Positions 44,776-56,585 of a stretch of 64,000 bases of DNA are shown here, in pieces. The notes beneath the pieces are model-generated. The model was not told the DNA's origin. It saw nothing but the letters and a program-made list of their open reading frames with translations, and made no database searches. Where the stretch lies: the NCBI GenBank assembly GCA_944989445.1, contig CALYLW010000979.1, positions 248,001-312,000 on the forward strand. Direction: 5' to 3'. The translations under genes and the position numbers were made by a program. How positions within the stretch are numbered: position 1 is the stretch's first letter; the number at the start of each line of letters is the position of its first letter. Source of the DNA: Ampullaceana balthica (lineage: Eukaryota; Mollusca; Gastropoda; Lymnaeidae).

Positions 44776-45269
44776 ATGCAAACGTATATAAAGTATATTT
44801 ATATTATCTGTTACAAATACAACCATGTAAAACTAAAATTAAGTTGTACAATGTAACATTTAAATTTAAGACCCTATAAGAGAGCTAACGTACAATGAAC
44901 TTTAATATTATTAGAACTCTAATCATAGAATGGACTGTCTTTTATACCCGCATTATGCAGATAAAAATCTAGCCAAATGTCTTACAAAACTAGTAAAATA
45001 ACATAAAAAGGAAAAAAACAAAACAAATTAAACTTACACAAAAACTATGCAAGCAAAGACAACTCGTACAAACTAGAACTCATCTCATAATTTGATTTTT
45101 AAAATAATTCTCTAGTTGCGCGCCCAGCACACGTATTTGTATAAGTTATAGAGTTTAATGGCGTATTTATTGAGTGTCTGATTTATTTTCATCTTTGAGT
45201 CCGTATGGACAGTGTGTATTTTGAAAATACCGGTTGTAGATACTTTACTACGGGATGTTTTGTGGGCTC
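44776..45269. other. Spacer, possibly the rest of the hammerhead-bearing repeat
   Basis: No Penelope-type reverse transcriptase or GIY-YIG motif could be recognised. Confidence 0.4.
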
Positions 45270-45655
45270 AGCAATTATTTTGACGTTTTAATATTTGCCA
45301 CCAATTTTCAAGAGCGGGAGATTTTTAACGCAATTTTCCTTGGGAATTGCGTTTATATATTTGAAATGTACGGCCTGTCTTTTCGAGCATTGAACGGCAA
45401 CTCCTCCTGAACAATACCAGGTAGAGGGTTCGGGTCTTTTGCAAATATGTTAAGAAGGTCCCAAGGGTGCACGGGCCAAAAAATTACCGAAAAGGTTTAC
45501 TGGATTTCCTGGAAAAAATACTAATGTTAGACTGTTGCGCGGTGCGCATTATATTGACACATTCTTGGTGTGACTAGAATGATTTACCTTGAATAAAAAA
45601 TCGGAAATTCTTTGTTGGAAATTGCATTTAAGTACTCATTCGACTTTTTATTACT
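45270..45655 (-). repeat. Repeat family Y, partial copy
   Basis: Shares a 27-bp palindrome (AACGCAATTTTCCTTGGGAA..., 45327-45353), ACTCCTCCTGAAC, GAGGGTTCGGGTCTTTTGCA and the GCGCGGTGCGCATTATATTG box with 52790-53724. Confidence 0.8.
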
Positions 45656-46375
45656 TGTTTTTTTTCAGACATTCATTTAGTCAAAAGAATTTAGGTACTA
45701 GCTGTTAAGTAACAAATTTGATTTTACAAATGAGGTAAAAAGAAAAATTTACCAGTGCCACAATATTTATTTCTACGATTTTTTATGTCAGATTGTTCCA
45801 AAGTCGAATATGCCCGAACTCAAGTTATTTTATTCTAAGGGAAGCTTTTGAAGTCCAGGTTTCATGTGGGAAAAAACACCAAATGAATTAGTACAAACCA
45901 TTTACACAATCGAATCGGTGGTTTCTCGTTAAATAATTGGGGTTCTTTTAAAAAACAACAACCCAGTATTATAATCCTAAAATACAATGCACTCATAAAC
46001 CAGCTATAATAAAAATTTCTTTCCCTTAAATTTATTAAAGTTAAATCGTTATCCAATCCATGTTTCCCAAGCCAAACTATGAAAACAACCAATGATTTGA
46101 AAGAAAAAAAAAGTATATCCACGCCTTCCATTCTCCTGGAAAAATAGTTTTCTTTCCTTCACAATCTTAAAGAACAAAATTTTTGGAGTGAATTAAAAGA
46201 TCATTTTACTGTTCGTGAAGACTCGTCCACTGACGCCACAATAGAGAGTCATTGTATGATTTTAGCCAGACCTTTTCTAGTTTATGTTCTAAATTTAGGA
46301 AGAAGCCATCTTTTGTGCTACATCCGGAATTTCCCAAGCCCCACAATGTTTCATTTAAGATTTTCATCAAGGAGA
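45656..46375. other. Spacer, no gene recognised
   Basis: Nothing recognised. Confidence 0.45.
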
Positions 46376-46690
46376 CTCATGCCACTCAAAGGTTCTTAAT
46401 CCAAAGAGATGGAGACCTATGTCACTCAAAGGTTCTTAATCCAAAGAGGAGGAGACCTATATCACTCAAAGGTTCTTAATCCAAAGAGATGGAGACCTAT
46501 GTCACTCAAAGGTTCTAAATCCAAAGAGAAGGAGACCCACGCCACTCAAAGGTTCTTAATCCAAAGAGATGGAGACCTATGCCACTCAAAGGTTCTTAAT
46601 CCAAAGAGATGGAGACCTATGCCACTCAAAGGTTCTTAATCCAAAAAGAAGGAGACCTATGTCACTCAAAGGTTCTTAATCCAAAGAGAA
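46376..46690 (+). repeat. 42-bp minisatellite, about 7.5 copies
   Basis: The unit CACTCAAAGGTTCTTAATCC plus AAAGAGATGGAGACCTATGC and two bases keeps forward frames open (42 bp is 14 codons). Confidence 0.95.
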
Positions 46691-46959
46691 ATTACAGCCC
46701 ATAAATTACCTAAACGAAGAAGTCAATTATAAAGATTACGTTTATAAATATAATGAATCTGTTGATGCAGGTAAACATAACTTTGAGACTATAGATGAAC
46801 GTTAAGATAAACCGATAATTCTTTCAATTAAAATAGTCAAGCTCTTTCCCCCAAGAGAGAATCTTAGATTGTAATAAAATAACAAGTTAATAAAGCAAAA
46901 ATCCTATTCTGTTTTGTTTTCTTTGATGACTTGGACACTGGAATCTTTTTAATGAGATA
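46691..46959. other. Spacer, no gene recognised
   Basis: Nothing recognised. Confidence 0.4.
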
Positions 46960-47460
46960 AATGACATACTAGACCTAAAATAAACACTATAACCTTACCA
47001 AACTTAACAGTAGCCTAATTATATATAACTTACCTTATACCTAACCTTTACCCTTAGCCTAAATAAATCATTAGGGGCCGTCCATAAAGTACGTCACGCT
47101 ATTTTTGAGCATTTTTAACTCCCCCCTCCCCCCTGTCACAAACTGTCACAAATCTCGGAAACCCCCCCCCCTTAAAGTACGTCACACTTTCGAACAAAAA
47201 TGTTGTTTTTTATTAACAAAATAATAATTAAAATTTAATTCCCCCTCCCCCCTGTCACAAACTGTCACACTTTCTTACACCCCTCCCCCCTCTGGAGCGT
47301 GTCGTACTTTATGGACGGCCCCTTAGCTTGACCCATACTTTAAAACAAACGTTACCCTTACTTTAGACCTTAACTATAATAATAGCCTAACCCAATCTTG
47401 AAATTGACCAAACCCTGATCCCGTCCATAACCTAACCCTAACCCTAACCATAAGGTATTT
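46960..47460 (+). repeat. Degenerate telomere-like CCTAA-rich sequence
   Basis: Many CCTAA, CCCTTA and ACCTTA phrases. A clean CCTAACCCTAACCCTAACC sits at about 47432-47450. A MITE interrupts it at 47074-47322. Confidence 0.65.
47074..47322. mobile_element. Harbinger-like MITE, 249 bp
   Basis: Inverted ends GGGGCCGTCCATAAAGTACG and CGTACTTTATGGACGGCCCC, flanked by TTA (47071-47073 and 47323-47325). Contains repeated CCCCCCTGTCACAAACTGTC phrases. Same ends as 31638-32056. Confidence 0.85.
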
Positions 47461-47529
47461 GATGATCTTTGTAAATAAAAAAAAACTGTTTGATGATCTA
47501 AAAATACCTAACATTATGACAGTGTCAAA

Positions 47530-47692
47530 TGTGAAGTCAGGCGCTTAGAAAAGCAATAACTCGTGAAGTCAGACGCTGAGAACAGCAAAAACCTGTGAAG
47601 TCACACGCTGAGAACAGCAAACACCTGTGAAGTCACACGCTTAGAACAGCAAAAACCTGTGAAGTCAGACACTGATAATAACAAAAACCTCA
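47530..47692 (+). repeat. 32-bp tandem repeat x 5
   Basis: The unit GTGAAGTCACACGCTGAGAA plus CAGCAAAAACCT has several variants. Confidence 0.92.
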
Positions 47693-48006
47693 AACTACCT
47701 AAAACGCAAAGGACGATTTTTAATCCACAAAAAAAATCAAAATTTTCCCAATTTTTTAAAAAAATTTTGGGTGTCGAAATCTGCCAAAAATATAATTTTT
47801 AAAAAATCTATGAAGAGCCAAATTGAAAGGTATTTCAAATATTATATCCACTTAACGCTAGCTGTAGTGAATTGTTATAACTAATTACATGTTAGTTAAC
47901 TTCTAGTCTCAAGATTTCAAGGCCACTAGGTGGCGAAATACTGATGTATAACTTATGAGGCAAGTACTTGATCTCTAAAATGGCATCATAATTTATTGGG
48001 CTCATA
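47693..48006. other. Spacer, no gene recognised
   Basis: A- and T-homopolymer-rich. Nothing recognised. Confidence 0.45.
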
Positions 48007-48026
48007 TATCTTATCTTATCTTATCT

Positions 48027-48057
<31 letters not shown>

Positions 48058-48330
48058 CTACAGACGCTTCTTCTATACAGAAGACTATTGCGTTCTACGC
48101 TTAGCCATGGTTTATGTGAAGTCTTGAATTTTAATTAGATTTTTAAATGTTGATAGTGTGTTGGTTTTCCTCATGGTTTCCTCAGGCAACCTATTCCACG
48201 CCCGAGTTCCAGACGGGAAGAACAAAAATGTGTATATGTTTGTTATTGCCATAGGAATAAGAAAAGTGTTTTTATCCCTAAATCTATGTGAGTGTTGTAT
48301 TAGACTGTCTTTGTGTTGATAATCCTTACA
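48007..48330 (-). mobile_element. LINE-A copy with long pentamer tail
   Basis: Nine or so (TTATC) units at 48007-48056, then the conserved 3' UTR and C-terminal codons. The frame near the end keeps SGTRAWNRLPEE. Truncated at about 48330. Confidence 0.88.
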
Positions 48331-48880
<550 letters not shown>

Positions 48881-49102
48881 TTGTGTCTCGTTGTATATAA
48901 CGGAGGAATGAAAGAAAGCAGACGTGAATGGATATATTTGCGTTGTGCAACAGAGCTAAGATACTCTAAAAATAAACTTTAAAGGCGTTAGTAAATATTA
49001 ATAATAACTAATCAAATGTACTTTTTTTCTTTCCTTGAAAATTCTTTTTTTATATAAAAAATTCGTTTTCAACTTATATTATTTAGCTAACGGATGGATA
49101 TC

Positions 49103-49209
49103 ACGTGATCAGATTGTTATATTACTCCCAGCTAACAACTACAACGGTCTATTCGTGTTCGAGTGTGATCAGATTGTTATATTACTCCCAGCTAACAGCT
49201 ACAACGGCC
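49103..49209 (+). repeat. Tandem duplication, 60 bp x 2
   Basis: GTGATCAGATTGTTATATTA then CTCCCAGCTAACA(A/G)CTACAA occurs twice, 60 bp apart. Confidence 0.93.
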
Positions 49210-49434
49210 ATGTTCAAATGTCATCTAGGTACAGAAACTGCTTTCACAAAATCGATGTTCGCTGCTTCATCACATTAAAAATATTTAAACGTATTTTTTA
49301 AAAGAAAAGAGATTGGGAACAAATCTAATTACCGGTAAAACATGGTTGTAGAGCGGGATTGGTTTTATCAGTGCTTTCGGGAAGGTGGGGGGGGTATCAT
49401 AGTCCCAAATTTCGTAAACAATAGTTTACATCTG

Positions 49435-49535
49435 ACACACATCACAAGAACATACAACCCCTGCACACGGTCGTACACGCACACACATCACAAGAACACA
49501 CAACCCTTGCACACGGTCGTACACTCACACACCGC
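49435..49535 (+). repeat. Short tandem duplication with CA-rich sequence
   Basis: ACACATCACAAGAACA(T/C)ACA and TGCACACGGTCGTACAC occur twice. Confidence 0.9.
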
Positions 49536-49539
49536 ATAG

Positions 49540-50329
49540 ACACATAACTACGATTATATTAGAAAATAAAGATTTTTAGGTTCCTATAGAAATAATGGGA
49601 CGAGCCTATGAAAAGTCTTTTTTTTTCTTTTAATACCGTGATTTCATTAAGTAAGTGACAATCTAGACCTTCCGGAAGGTTCTATTTGCTTTCTATAATA
49701 ATCTAACTTTGTGGGACTGCTTTATTTGCTATTTATGACAATCTAACTCTAGGCTAAGGCTCTATTTGGTTTATATGACCTGCATATTGTATGCTTCACT
49801 TAGATTTTTAGATCTTATTTTTTTAAAATTAATACTATAACTTAATGCATGTTTTAAATATTTATATATCACAAGTTATTAATTTTAAATGCAATTAATA
49901 TAATCTATAAGATTTACTTTTCAATTATTATTAACATTTAAAGACGGTATATATTTGTAAAAGTTATTGTGTTTTAAATTATTTCACACATAAATATCAT
50001 ACACATTCTTATATTATTTTAGAAAGACATAAGTAATCTATTCTTACAGACCTGTATGCTCAAGACCTGAGCGTTACTAACGTTAAGCCAGCGAGTTGAC
50101 GGTACCATGTAACAGGTTGAGGTTCCAGTCCCAGGTAAAAAAAAATATCCAGTGCACAGCTTCGCAAACACAAACACATCACTTTAATAAGAACAACACG
50201 CCCGGGTATGTCACATTAGCCCCAGCTGGTCTCAAAACTGAGGAGACCTAAAAGTCATTTGAATCGCGAGACATTTCGTTAGACCTTTCGTTAGACCTTA
50301 AAACAGACGTCCGTCCACCTCACGGAAAA
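49540..50329. other. Spacer with weak tRNA-like boxes
   Basis: 50088-50145 contains AAGCCAGCGAGTTGACGG and GAGGTTCCAGTCCCAGG, reminiscent of pol III A and B boxes of a tRNA-derived SINE, followed by an A run. No cloverleaf recognised. Otherwise AT-rich. Confidence 0.35.
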
Positions 50330-50660
50330 CTCCACAGGCGGCACTTCGCCCAGGCTTCCCCCTCCGTCTCTGTTATACTCGAGCTTTTGACGTCACGGGC
50401 ACATAAATAGCCCGAGTACACCAACGGAAAACTCCCTGTGACGTCAGGGGAGCCATCTCATTATTGAGAAGTTGGGTGGTGGTGGTGGCGGGGCTAAGGT
50501 GGGGGAGGGGGAGGGGAGGAGGCCGGTGTCGAGCTCCGCGCGTGCACGAGGGCTATTTCCAGTACAGGCGACGGCGGTGAGTTCCACACTCTCACCTCAA
50601 CGTGTGCACACACGAGGTGGGGCGCTTCATTTCTACTTCACCCCCGTCCCTCATCCACCA
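50330..50660 (+). promoter_or_regulatory. GC-richer block with CRE, TATA-like and splice-donor-like signals
   Basis: Two perfect TGACGTCA palindromes (50388-50395 and 50439-50446) bracket ATAAATAG (50403-50410). About 170 bp downstream is GCGACGGCG|GTGAGT (junction 50576/50577), a good donor match. CpG is locally frequent, unlike the flanks. This could be a promoter with a non-coding first exon of a gene outside or beyond this window. No ORF supports it. Confidence 0.35.
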
Positions 50661-50990
50661 CCACCACCACCAAGAAAACGTGAGCACTGACCTCCCTCCT
50701 CCCAATCCAAATAGATATATATATTTCCTGCCCCCCCCCCAAATCTCCTGCCCACCCACTCCAATACATTCTTACTCTGTCCCAATACCCTAAAGCCCTC
50801 TGTTGATCACAAAGAATGACGCTATATTATAATGGAAAGGGAGATGGGGAAAAAACAAAAACTATCTAGGCCAAGACGTTCGATAGTATAAGTTTGCGTC
50901 ATTGTGATTCTCTCTAACAGCGTCATAGGTCCATGGGGTTTGAGAAATATAGGGGAGGTGCCTCAGCTAACTCGTATCTGCCCCCCTTCA
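50661..50990. other. C-run-rich spacer
   Basis: C homopolymers and CCCACCC stretches. No gene. Confidence 0.4.
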
Positions 50991-51160
50991 CACACACACA
51001 GACACACACACACACACCCACCACACGGGGTATGTGAGTATTAGGTGCCAGCACGTTAGGGCCCTAGATATGATAGATTGGAGATTTTGTGCGTGTGTGT
51101 GTATGGGTGTGTGTGTGCGCGCGTGTTTGTGTGCGCGTGTGTGTATGTGTATGTGTTTGA
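50991..51160. repeat. CA and GT microsatellite tracts
   Basis: CA-rich 50991-51020 and GT-rich 51090-51155 with interruptions. Confidence 0.85.
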
Positions 51161-51459
51161 GCTTGTCCGAGGCAGTCTTGACTCCTGAAAATATTCCCTT
51201 GGGCAGTTTTTTACTTTTTGTGCGATACGTGGGCGATATCGTGGCTTGTTATTTGCTGGCATAAATCTATTTCGTTTCGACCATGTTTTAGACAGCGGTA
51301 GGACAAAGATTGGTCGCATGTGATGGCCAACACTAGTGTGTGAATGGTGTGTTCTAGGAATTCAATTTGAGAGTTAGCCGATCACTTCTTGAGTCAATGA
51401 ACGCCGTTGGTGGCATGAATCTATATAAAAAAAAGTTTAACACAGCGACATCAGAAGAA
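51161..51459. other. Spacer, no gene recognised
   Basis: Nothing recognised. Confidence 0.4.
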
Positions 51460-51770
51460 TCCTCGTTGGAAGACAATGTCAGTAATAAATATTGGATGAT
51501 AGGAAATTATGGGCGAGAAGATAAAAATAGATTGTAGAGAAGCGTGGATCCTAGTAAACGGTGGGTAAGGGGAAAAGATGACTGGAAAGATACGATGTGT
51601 GGTAGTCAATGGATGGTAGAAGAGGATGGAGGAAAGGAGAGAATGGATGGTAGTCAATGGATGGTAGAAGAGGATGGAAGGAAGGAGAGAATGTGTGGTA
51701 GTCAATGATTGATGGTAGTAAATGACGGGTGACAGGATAAGAGGGATGGCAGGAAAGGATGGGTGTGGCA
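51460..51770 (+). repeat. Diffuse GGATGGTAG-type repeats
   Basis: TAGTCAATGGATGGTAGAAG and AGGATGGA(G/A)G recur irregularly. Old, scrambled tandem repeat. Confidence 0.7.
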
Positions 51771-51821
51771 TGTGATAGGCATTGCGAGTTACAACAACAA
51801 GGGACGACGTTGTATTGAAAA

Positions 51822-52416
51822 CCAGAAAACTAGTAGTTCCAACCAAATGAACGTTTCCAGAAAACTAGTAGTTCCAACCAAATGAACGTTTCCAGAAAAC
51901 TAGTAGTTCCAACCAAATGAACGTTTCCAGAAAACTAGTAGTTCCAACCAAATGAACGTTTCCAGAAAACTAGTAGTTCCAACCAAATGAACGTTTCCAG
52001 AAAACTAGTAGTTCCAACCAAATGAACGTTTCCAGAAAACTAGTAGTTCCAACCAAATGAACGTTTCCAGAAAACTAGTAGTTCCAACCAAATGAACGTT
52101 TCCAGAAAACTAGTAGTTCCAACCAAATGAACGTTTCCAGAAAACTAGTAGTTCCAACCAAATGAACGTTTCCAGAAAACTAGTAGTTCCAACCAAATGA
52201 ACGTTTCCAGAAAACTAGTAGTTCCAACCAAATGAACGTTTCCAGAAAACTAGTAGTTCCAACCAAATGAACGTTTCCAGAAAACTAGTAGTTCCAACCA
52301 AATGAACGTTTCCAGAAAACTAGTAGTTCCAACCAAATGAACGTTTCCAGAAAACTAGTAGTTCCAACCAAATGAACGTTTCCAGAAAACTAGTAGTTCC
52401 AACCAAATGAACGTTT
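51822..52416 (+). repeat. 35-bp minisatellite, 17 near-identical copies
   Basis: The unit AAAACTAGTAGTTCCAACCA plus AATGAACGTTTCCAG shows essentially no variation, so the expansion is recent. Confidence 0.98.
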
Positions 52417-52785
52417 CTTTCCTACGAAACAGCTAAACACTGACAAACACTCATTGCAAGCTGTCAACGTTCTATCGACATGAGACTGCAAACTGAGTTT
52501 GTGACACGCTAGAACATCAAGTATCTTTAAAAGCTGAACCGTAAAAATGACATTTTAAAGTCCTAATAAATAAAATGAGTGTATCACATAGCTCAGCTTT
52601 TTATGCCTGAGACCTTTCTGGTTACTCTCAACAAAACGAAAAAAAAAGTAATCTTAGCCGAGACTTAACAGACGTTTTAACTTAAACCCAGCGTTAGGTA
52701 TAAGACGAAAACTTGACTTGTCATTATGCTCATTCGTGACCCGTGATTGCACATACCTCGCTCGATACTCAATAAAACAATTAAT
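52417..52785. other. Spacer, no gene recognised
   Basis: Nothing recognised. Confidence 0.45.
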
Positions 52786-53740
52786 AAAAACTCGAATGAG
52801 TATTTAAACGCAATTTCCAACAAAGAATTTCTGATATTTTTTTAAAAATTCAAGTGAAATCATTATAGAGTCACACCAAGAATGTGTCGATATAATGCGC
52901 ATCGCGCAACAGTCTAACATTAGCGTTCACAAAGCGGGAAAACCCCATTAACTATCATTCTACATTACATTAAAAGTAATTTCAAATCAATAATTGTGAA
53001 ATTAAACAAAACAATTGTTATCTACAAATTGCGACTAAAATTACGGGAGTCGAGCCAAAAGAGATTTTTCAAAAATTCCTTCTCCAAAATTGTTCTAAAT
53101 ATTATTAGCTATCGTTTGGCGTTTGTTTCAACCCGATAGATGTTAGGTTTGTCAAGAAATTGACAAAATACTGATATTTTTTTGTTTTTAACGCAATTTT
53201 CCATGGGATAAATTGCGTTTATATATTTGAAATGTCTGTAGAGCTTGCACATGCAACTCCTCCTGAACCATACACGATAGAGGGTTCGGGTCTTTTGCAA
53301 ATATGTTAAGGATGTCTCAAGTATGTGCAACTGCCAAAAAAATACCGAAAAGGCATACTGGATTTCTTGGAAAATCCAAAAAAGGAAAACAACAAAAAAC
53401 AAACAGAAAAACGAAAACATGTCAGTATTTTCTCAATTTCTCGCCAACCATAACATCTACCGGGTTGAAATAAATGCCAAACGATAGCTAATAATATTTA
53501 GAACAATGTTGAAGAAATTAATATTTATAAAACGGCTGTCTGTTCGACTCCCGTAATTTTAGCAGCAATTTTGAAAGCAATTGTTTTGTTTAGTTTCAAA
53601 ATTATTGATTTGAAATGACTTTTAATTTAATCTAGAATTATAGTTTTTGGGGTTTTCACGCTTTGTGAATGCTAATATTTTACTGTTGCGTGGTGCGCAT
53701 TATATTGACACATTCTTGGTGTGATGTAACTCCCGATTAA
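52786..53740. mobile_element. Repeat family Y, element with about 280-bp inverted arms
   Basis: Left arm 52870-53150 and right arm 53440-53724 are imperfect inverses: CACACCAAGAATGTGTC against GACACATTCTTGGTGTG at the outside, and GCTATCGTTTGGC against GCCAAACGATAGC inside. The centre has a palindrome (AACGCAATTTTCCATGGGAT..., 53190-53219). No transposase. Confidence 0.85.
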
Positions 53741-54029
53741 AAAAATATATATAGACATTACAGTCACATAATTTATTTTTAACTCACTGTGCTGTATTAT
53801 TGGTGCACTCATAATTGGTGTGCACTATTCAATGCCGCAAGTTAACGTCTGGCTGACTCCTCATAAATATTTGTTAATACTTCGAACTTCTTGGCTGTAG
53901 TATCACTTTATGCTGTGTGTAATTCACTATGCATTTACTATTATCCTGATTATATCATTATTATTCATGCAAACGTATATAATGCGAAGCCTAAGCTTGG
54001 AGGTTTTCTCATAACACATGTATTCGTAT
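53741..54029. other. Spacer, no gene recognised
   Basis: Nothing recognised. Confidence 0.4.
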
Positions 54030-54325
54030 ATATAATCAAAATATATACTCTGCTATGTCCGTCCGTAACGCTAGATTTTAGAAAGCGCACCGCTAAAAAA
54101 ATAGCCTTGAAAAAAATACTGCAAAAAACAACTACAAAACAAAACACGCTATTTTCAAACGTCCGCATAAAATTGTTCAATATGGAAAAGAGCTTTAATT
54201 TTTCACTCTTGGTTTCTACATTTTCAGATTATTTACTATGCGGCTTTCAGGCAAAAGGGACAATTACAAAAACTGAAATATATCCATTTTGAAAACTTCC
54301 GTCATTTTAACGGGTAATACACTAG
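54030..54325 (+). mobile_element. Short non-autonomous Helitron-like element
   Basis: Carries the CCGCATAAAATTGTTCAATA module (about 54163-54182) and ends CTTCCGTCATTTTAACGGGT, AATACA, CTAG (54322-54325), T. The same CTTCCGTCATTTT-ACGGGT-ATAC phrase is at 2425-2450. No strong terminal hairpin. Confidence 0.5.
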
Positions 54326-54376
54326 TTTCAAATATATAAACTCAATTTTTCCCATGGGAAATTGCGTTAAAAAACA
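54322..54376 (-). mobile_element. Helitron-type 3' end with long palindrome (family Y related)
   Basis: On the minus strand a palindrome ACGCAATTTCCCATGGGAAA... is followed by TTATATATTTGAAA and CTAG (54325-54322), T. It shares CTAG with the plus-strand element ending at the same place. Confidence 0.5.
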
Positions 54377-54568
54377 ACAGTGTTTTAAGTATACGTGCGC
54401 TAGAGGCTTGACTTGACAGTGAGAAATCTACTGCAGCATGTTTCTGAGCTTTATGGGCCACCTTTGTTCAAAGATTACATTTATTCAAAGTAATTTAAGG
54501 AGCCAAACTTTCCCGAAACATTGGTAGTTCAACAACAGTTCTTATGTACTCCAAAGTTATTTATGGGA

Positions 54569-54790
54569 ACATATTTACAAGACAATAAAACCTATACTTG
54601 ATACATATTTACAAGACAATAAAACCTATACTTGATACATATTTACAAGACAATAAAACCTATACTTGATACATATTTACAAGACAATAAAACCTATACT
54701 TGATACATATTTACAAGACAATAAAACCTATACTTGATACATATTTACAAGACAATAAAACCCATACTTGATACATATTTACAAGAAAAT
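54569..54790 (+). repeat. 34-bp minisatellite, about 6.5 copies
   Basis: The unit ACATATTTACAAGACAATAA plus AACCTATACTTGAT. Decayed units extend to about 54960. Confidence 0.95.
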
Positions 54791-55216
54791 GATGTATTGA
54801 TACATACCAAAAGTATAAATTTGATAGACATTTACACGAAAATGATATCTTATGATACATATATACCCCAAATGATATACATCTATTTGATAAATGCTTA
54901 TTAGAAATGATAAATTTGATAGAAATTTACTCCATTATATTTATCAAAATCCTATTATATATTTGCTAGATATCTCCTAAAGGATATTTTATCAACCTAT
55001 TGATTATCCCTGACTTTGTCTTTACACGCCTCAAAACTCTTAAACTTAAATTGGCGTACAACGCACCGTTCTGTATTTGATAAAGTCATTGCTAATTAAA
55101 TGTGCCAGAAATGGCCTCCCTACATGGCGGTACATTAACGTAGGACGAACGTTTAGAAAGTGTCATTTCATTTTTTTATTGATAATTATTGCAGTTGATT
55201 ATACAGCAATTCTGTA
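54791..55216. other. Decayed repeat then spacer
   Basis: GATACATATTTAC-like phrases fade by 54960. Nothing recognised after that. Confidence 0.45.
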
Positions 55217-55267
55217 TCTTGTCTGTTACAGACGGTCCTTCAATACAGAAGATTACTGCGTCCTTTA
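55217..55267 (-). mobile_element. LINE-A 3' UTR fragment
   Basis: TGTTACAGACGGTCCTTCAA then TACAGAAGATTACTGCGTCC matches the LINE-A 3' end only. Confidence 0.75.
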
Positions 55268-55444
55268 ATAAGCTGCAATAAGCTAGTACCGGGGCAGGAG
55301 GTAGTGCCCCCTGCATCTTCCTAGCGATGCCACTGTCCAAGCTCTGTTACCTGCCATACTGCATGAGATCTCCATTGAGCGGCCAGCAGATACACGGAGC
55401 ATTTCAATTTCAGCAAACAGCTTCTCAGCTAACAGGAACCTCAA

Positions 55445-55447
55445 GGA

Positions 55448-55516
<69 letters not shown>

Positions 55517-55520
55517 AGAG
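55445..55520. repeat. GA microsatellite
   Basis: GA run of about 65 bp with GA-rich sequence to 55565. Confidence 0.97.
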
Positions 55521-55592
55521 AGGGGGGAGAAAGACAGAATGAAGGAGAGAGAGAAAGAGAGAGTGAAAATAAACAACATTAATCAATTCCCG

Positions 55593-55623
55593 CTATTTAT
55601 AGCGCGTGCTGAGCTATATTTAG
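55593..55623 (+). promoter_or_regulatory. Pair of MEF2-type sites
   Basis: CTATTTATAG (55593-55602) and CTATATTTAG (55614-55623), both matching CTA(A/T)4TAG, spaced 21 bp centre to centre. Embedded in a short GCGCGTGC context. Function is unproven. Confidence 0.3.
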
Positions 55624-55714
55624 CGTGAGTCTAGCTTAAACGGGCGATAGCAAAGACGCACGCGGACCGTGTGAGCATTGGCGCACAGCATTAGATCTGT
55701 TTGTTATCTGGGTG

Positions 55715-56130
55715 GATCTCGTGTTCGTTTGTTTCAGAAACCTTGGAATTGGGGGTGGGGTGAGGGTGGAGTGGAGGTGGTGTCTTATGTTCGTTTGTTT
55801 CAGAAACTATGGAGTTTTGGGGTTGTATCTTATGAGGTTTGATTTAAGAAACCATGGATTTGATGTGTTGCATCTAATATAGGTTTGATTCACAGACTAC
55901 GGGGTCCCAGGTTGTATTTAATTTTGGTTTGTTTCACAAACCAGGGGGTTGCCAGGCTGTATCTAATATTGGTTTGTTTCACAAACCATGGGGTTGCCAG
56001 GATGTATCTAATATTGGTTTGTTTCACAAACCATGGGGTTGCCAGGCTGTATCTAATATTGGTTTGTTTCACAAACAACGGGGTTGCCGGGATATATCTT
56101 ATCTCAGTCAGTTCAAGAAACCTCGCAAAT
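55715..56130 (+). repeat. 45-bp minisatellite, four clear copies plus diverged flanks
   Basis: GGTTTGTTTCACAAACCATG then GGGTTGCCAGGCTGTATCTA and ATATT. Each unit contains a small inverted repeat GGTTTG-TTTCA-CAAACC. Confidence 0.92.
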
Positions 56131-56585
56131 TGTGTTTGTATTTTAAGTCATTCTGTTAGAGAAATAGGAGCGTCTGTAACATACATGTTATGATAAGAAA
56201 TCTTGCATGTTTATGATGGGAATTGTTGCTTTAAAAAAAAAGAATATATACATTTCTGCTTGTAAAAATGTTTTAATAGATTTTTTAATATTTTAAAAAT
56301 GTAAAAACATTTGGGTAACTGAGTTTGGGCGAGGGAAGAGGAGGGATAGAAGAGGGAGTAGGGACACGGAAGGAATGTTAAGCTGGCTGCATAAAAATTC
56401 TATTTCGTAAACTTGTACGGAGAAAAATTTCAGATTAAACGAAATGTGATGTGTGCTGGCTTGTCCTATTTTTAAACCGCTGGTTACGTGACGTCACGAG
56501 GCCTTGCTTCTTAAGGGAAGTACGTCATCACTGACCGCTTTTTGAAATCTGAATAACAAAAAACAGCGTCTAAAATCCATTGAAA
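56131..56585. other. Spacer, no gene recognised
   Basis: Nothing recognised. Confidence 0.45.

Noticed and set aside
44776..45269. Penelope-like element coding region next to the third hammerhead candidate
   Set aside because: I looked for RT and GIY-YIG motifs on both strands and found none I could defend.
50088..50145. tRNA gene or tRNA-derived SINE
   Set aside because: Only weak A- and B-box resemblance; no cloverleaf, anticodon arm or acceptor pairing could be drawn.
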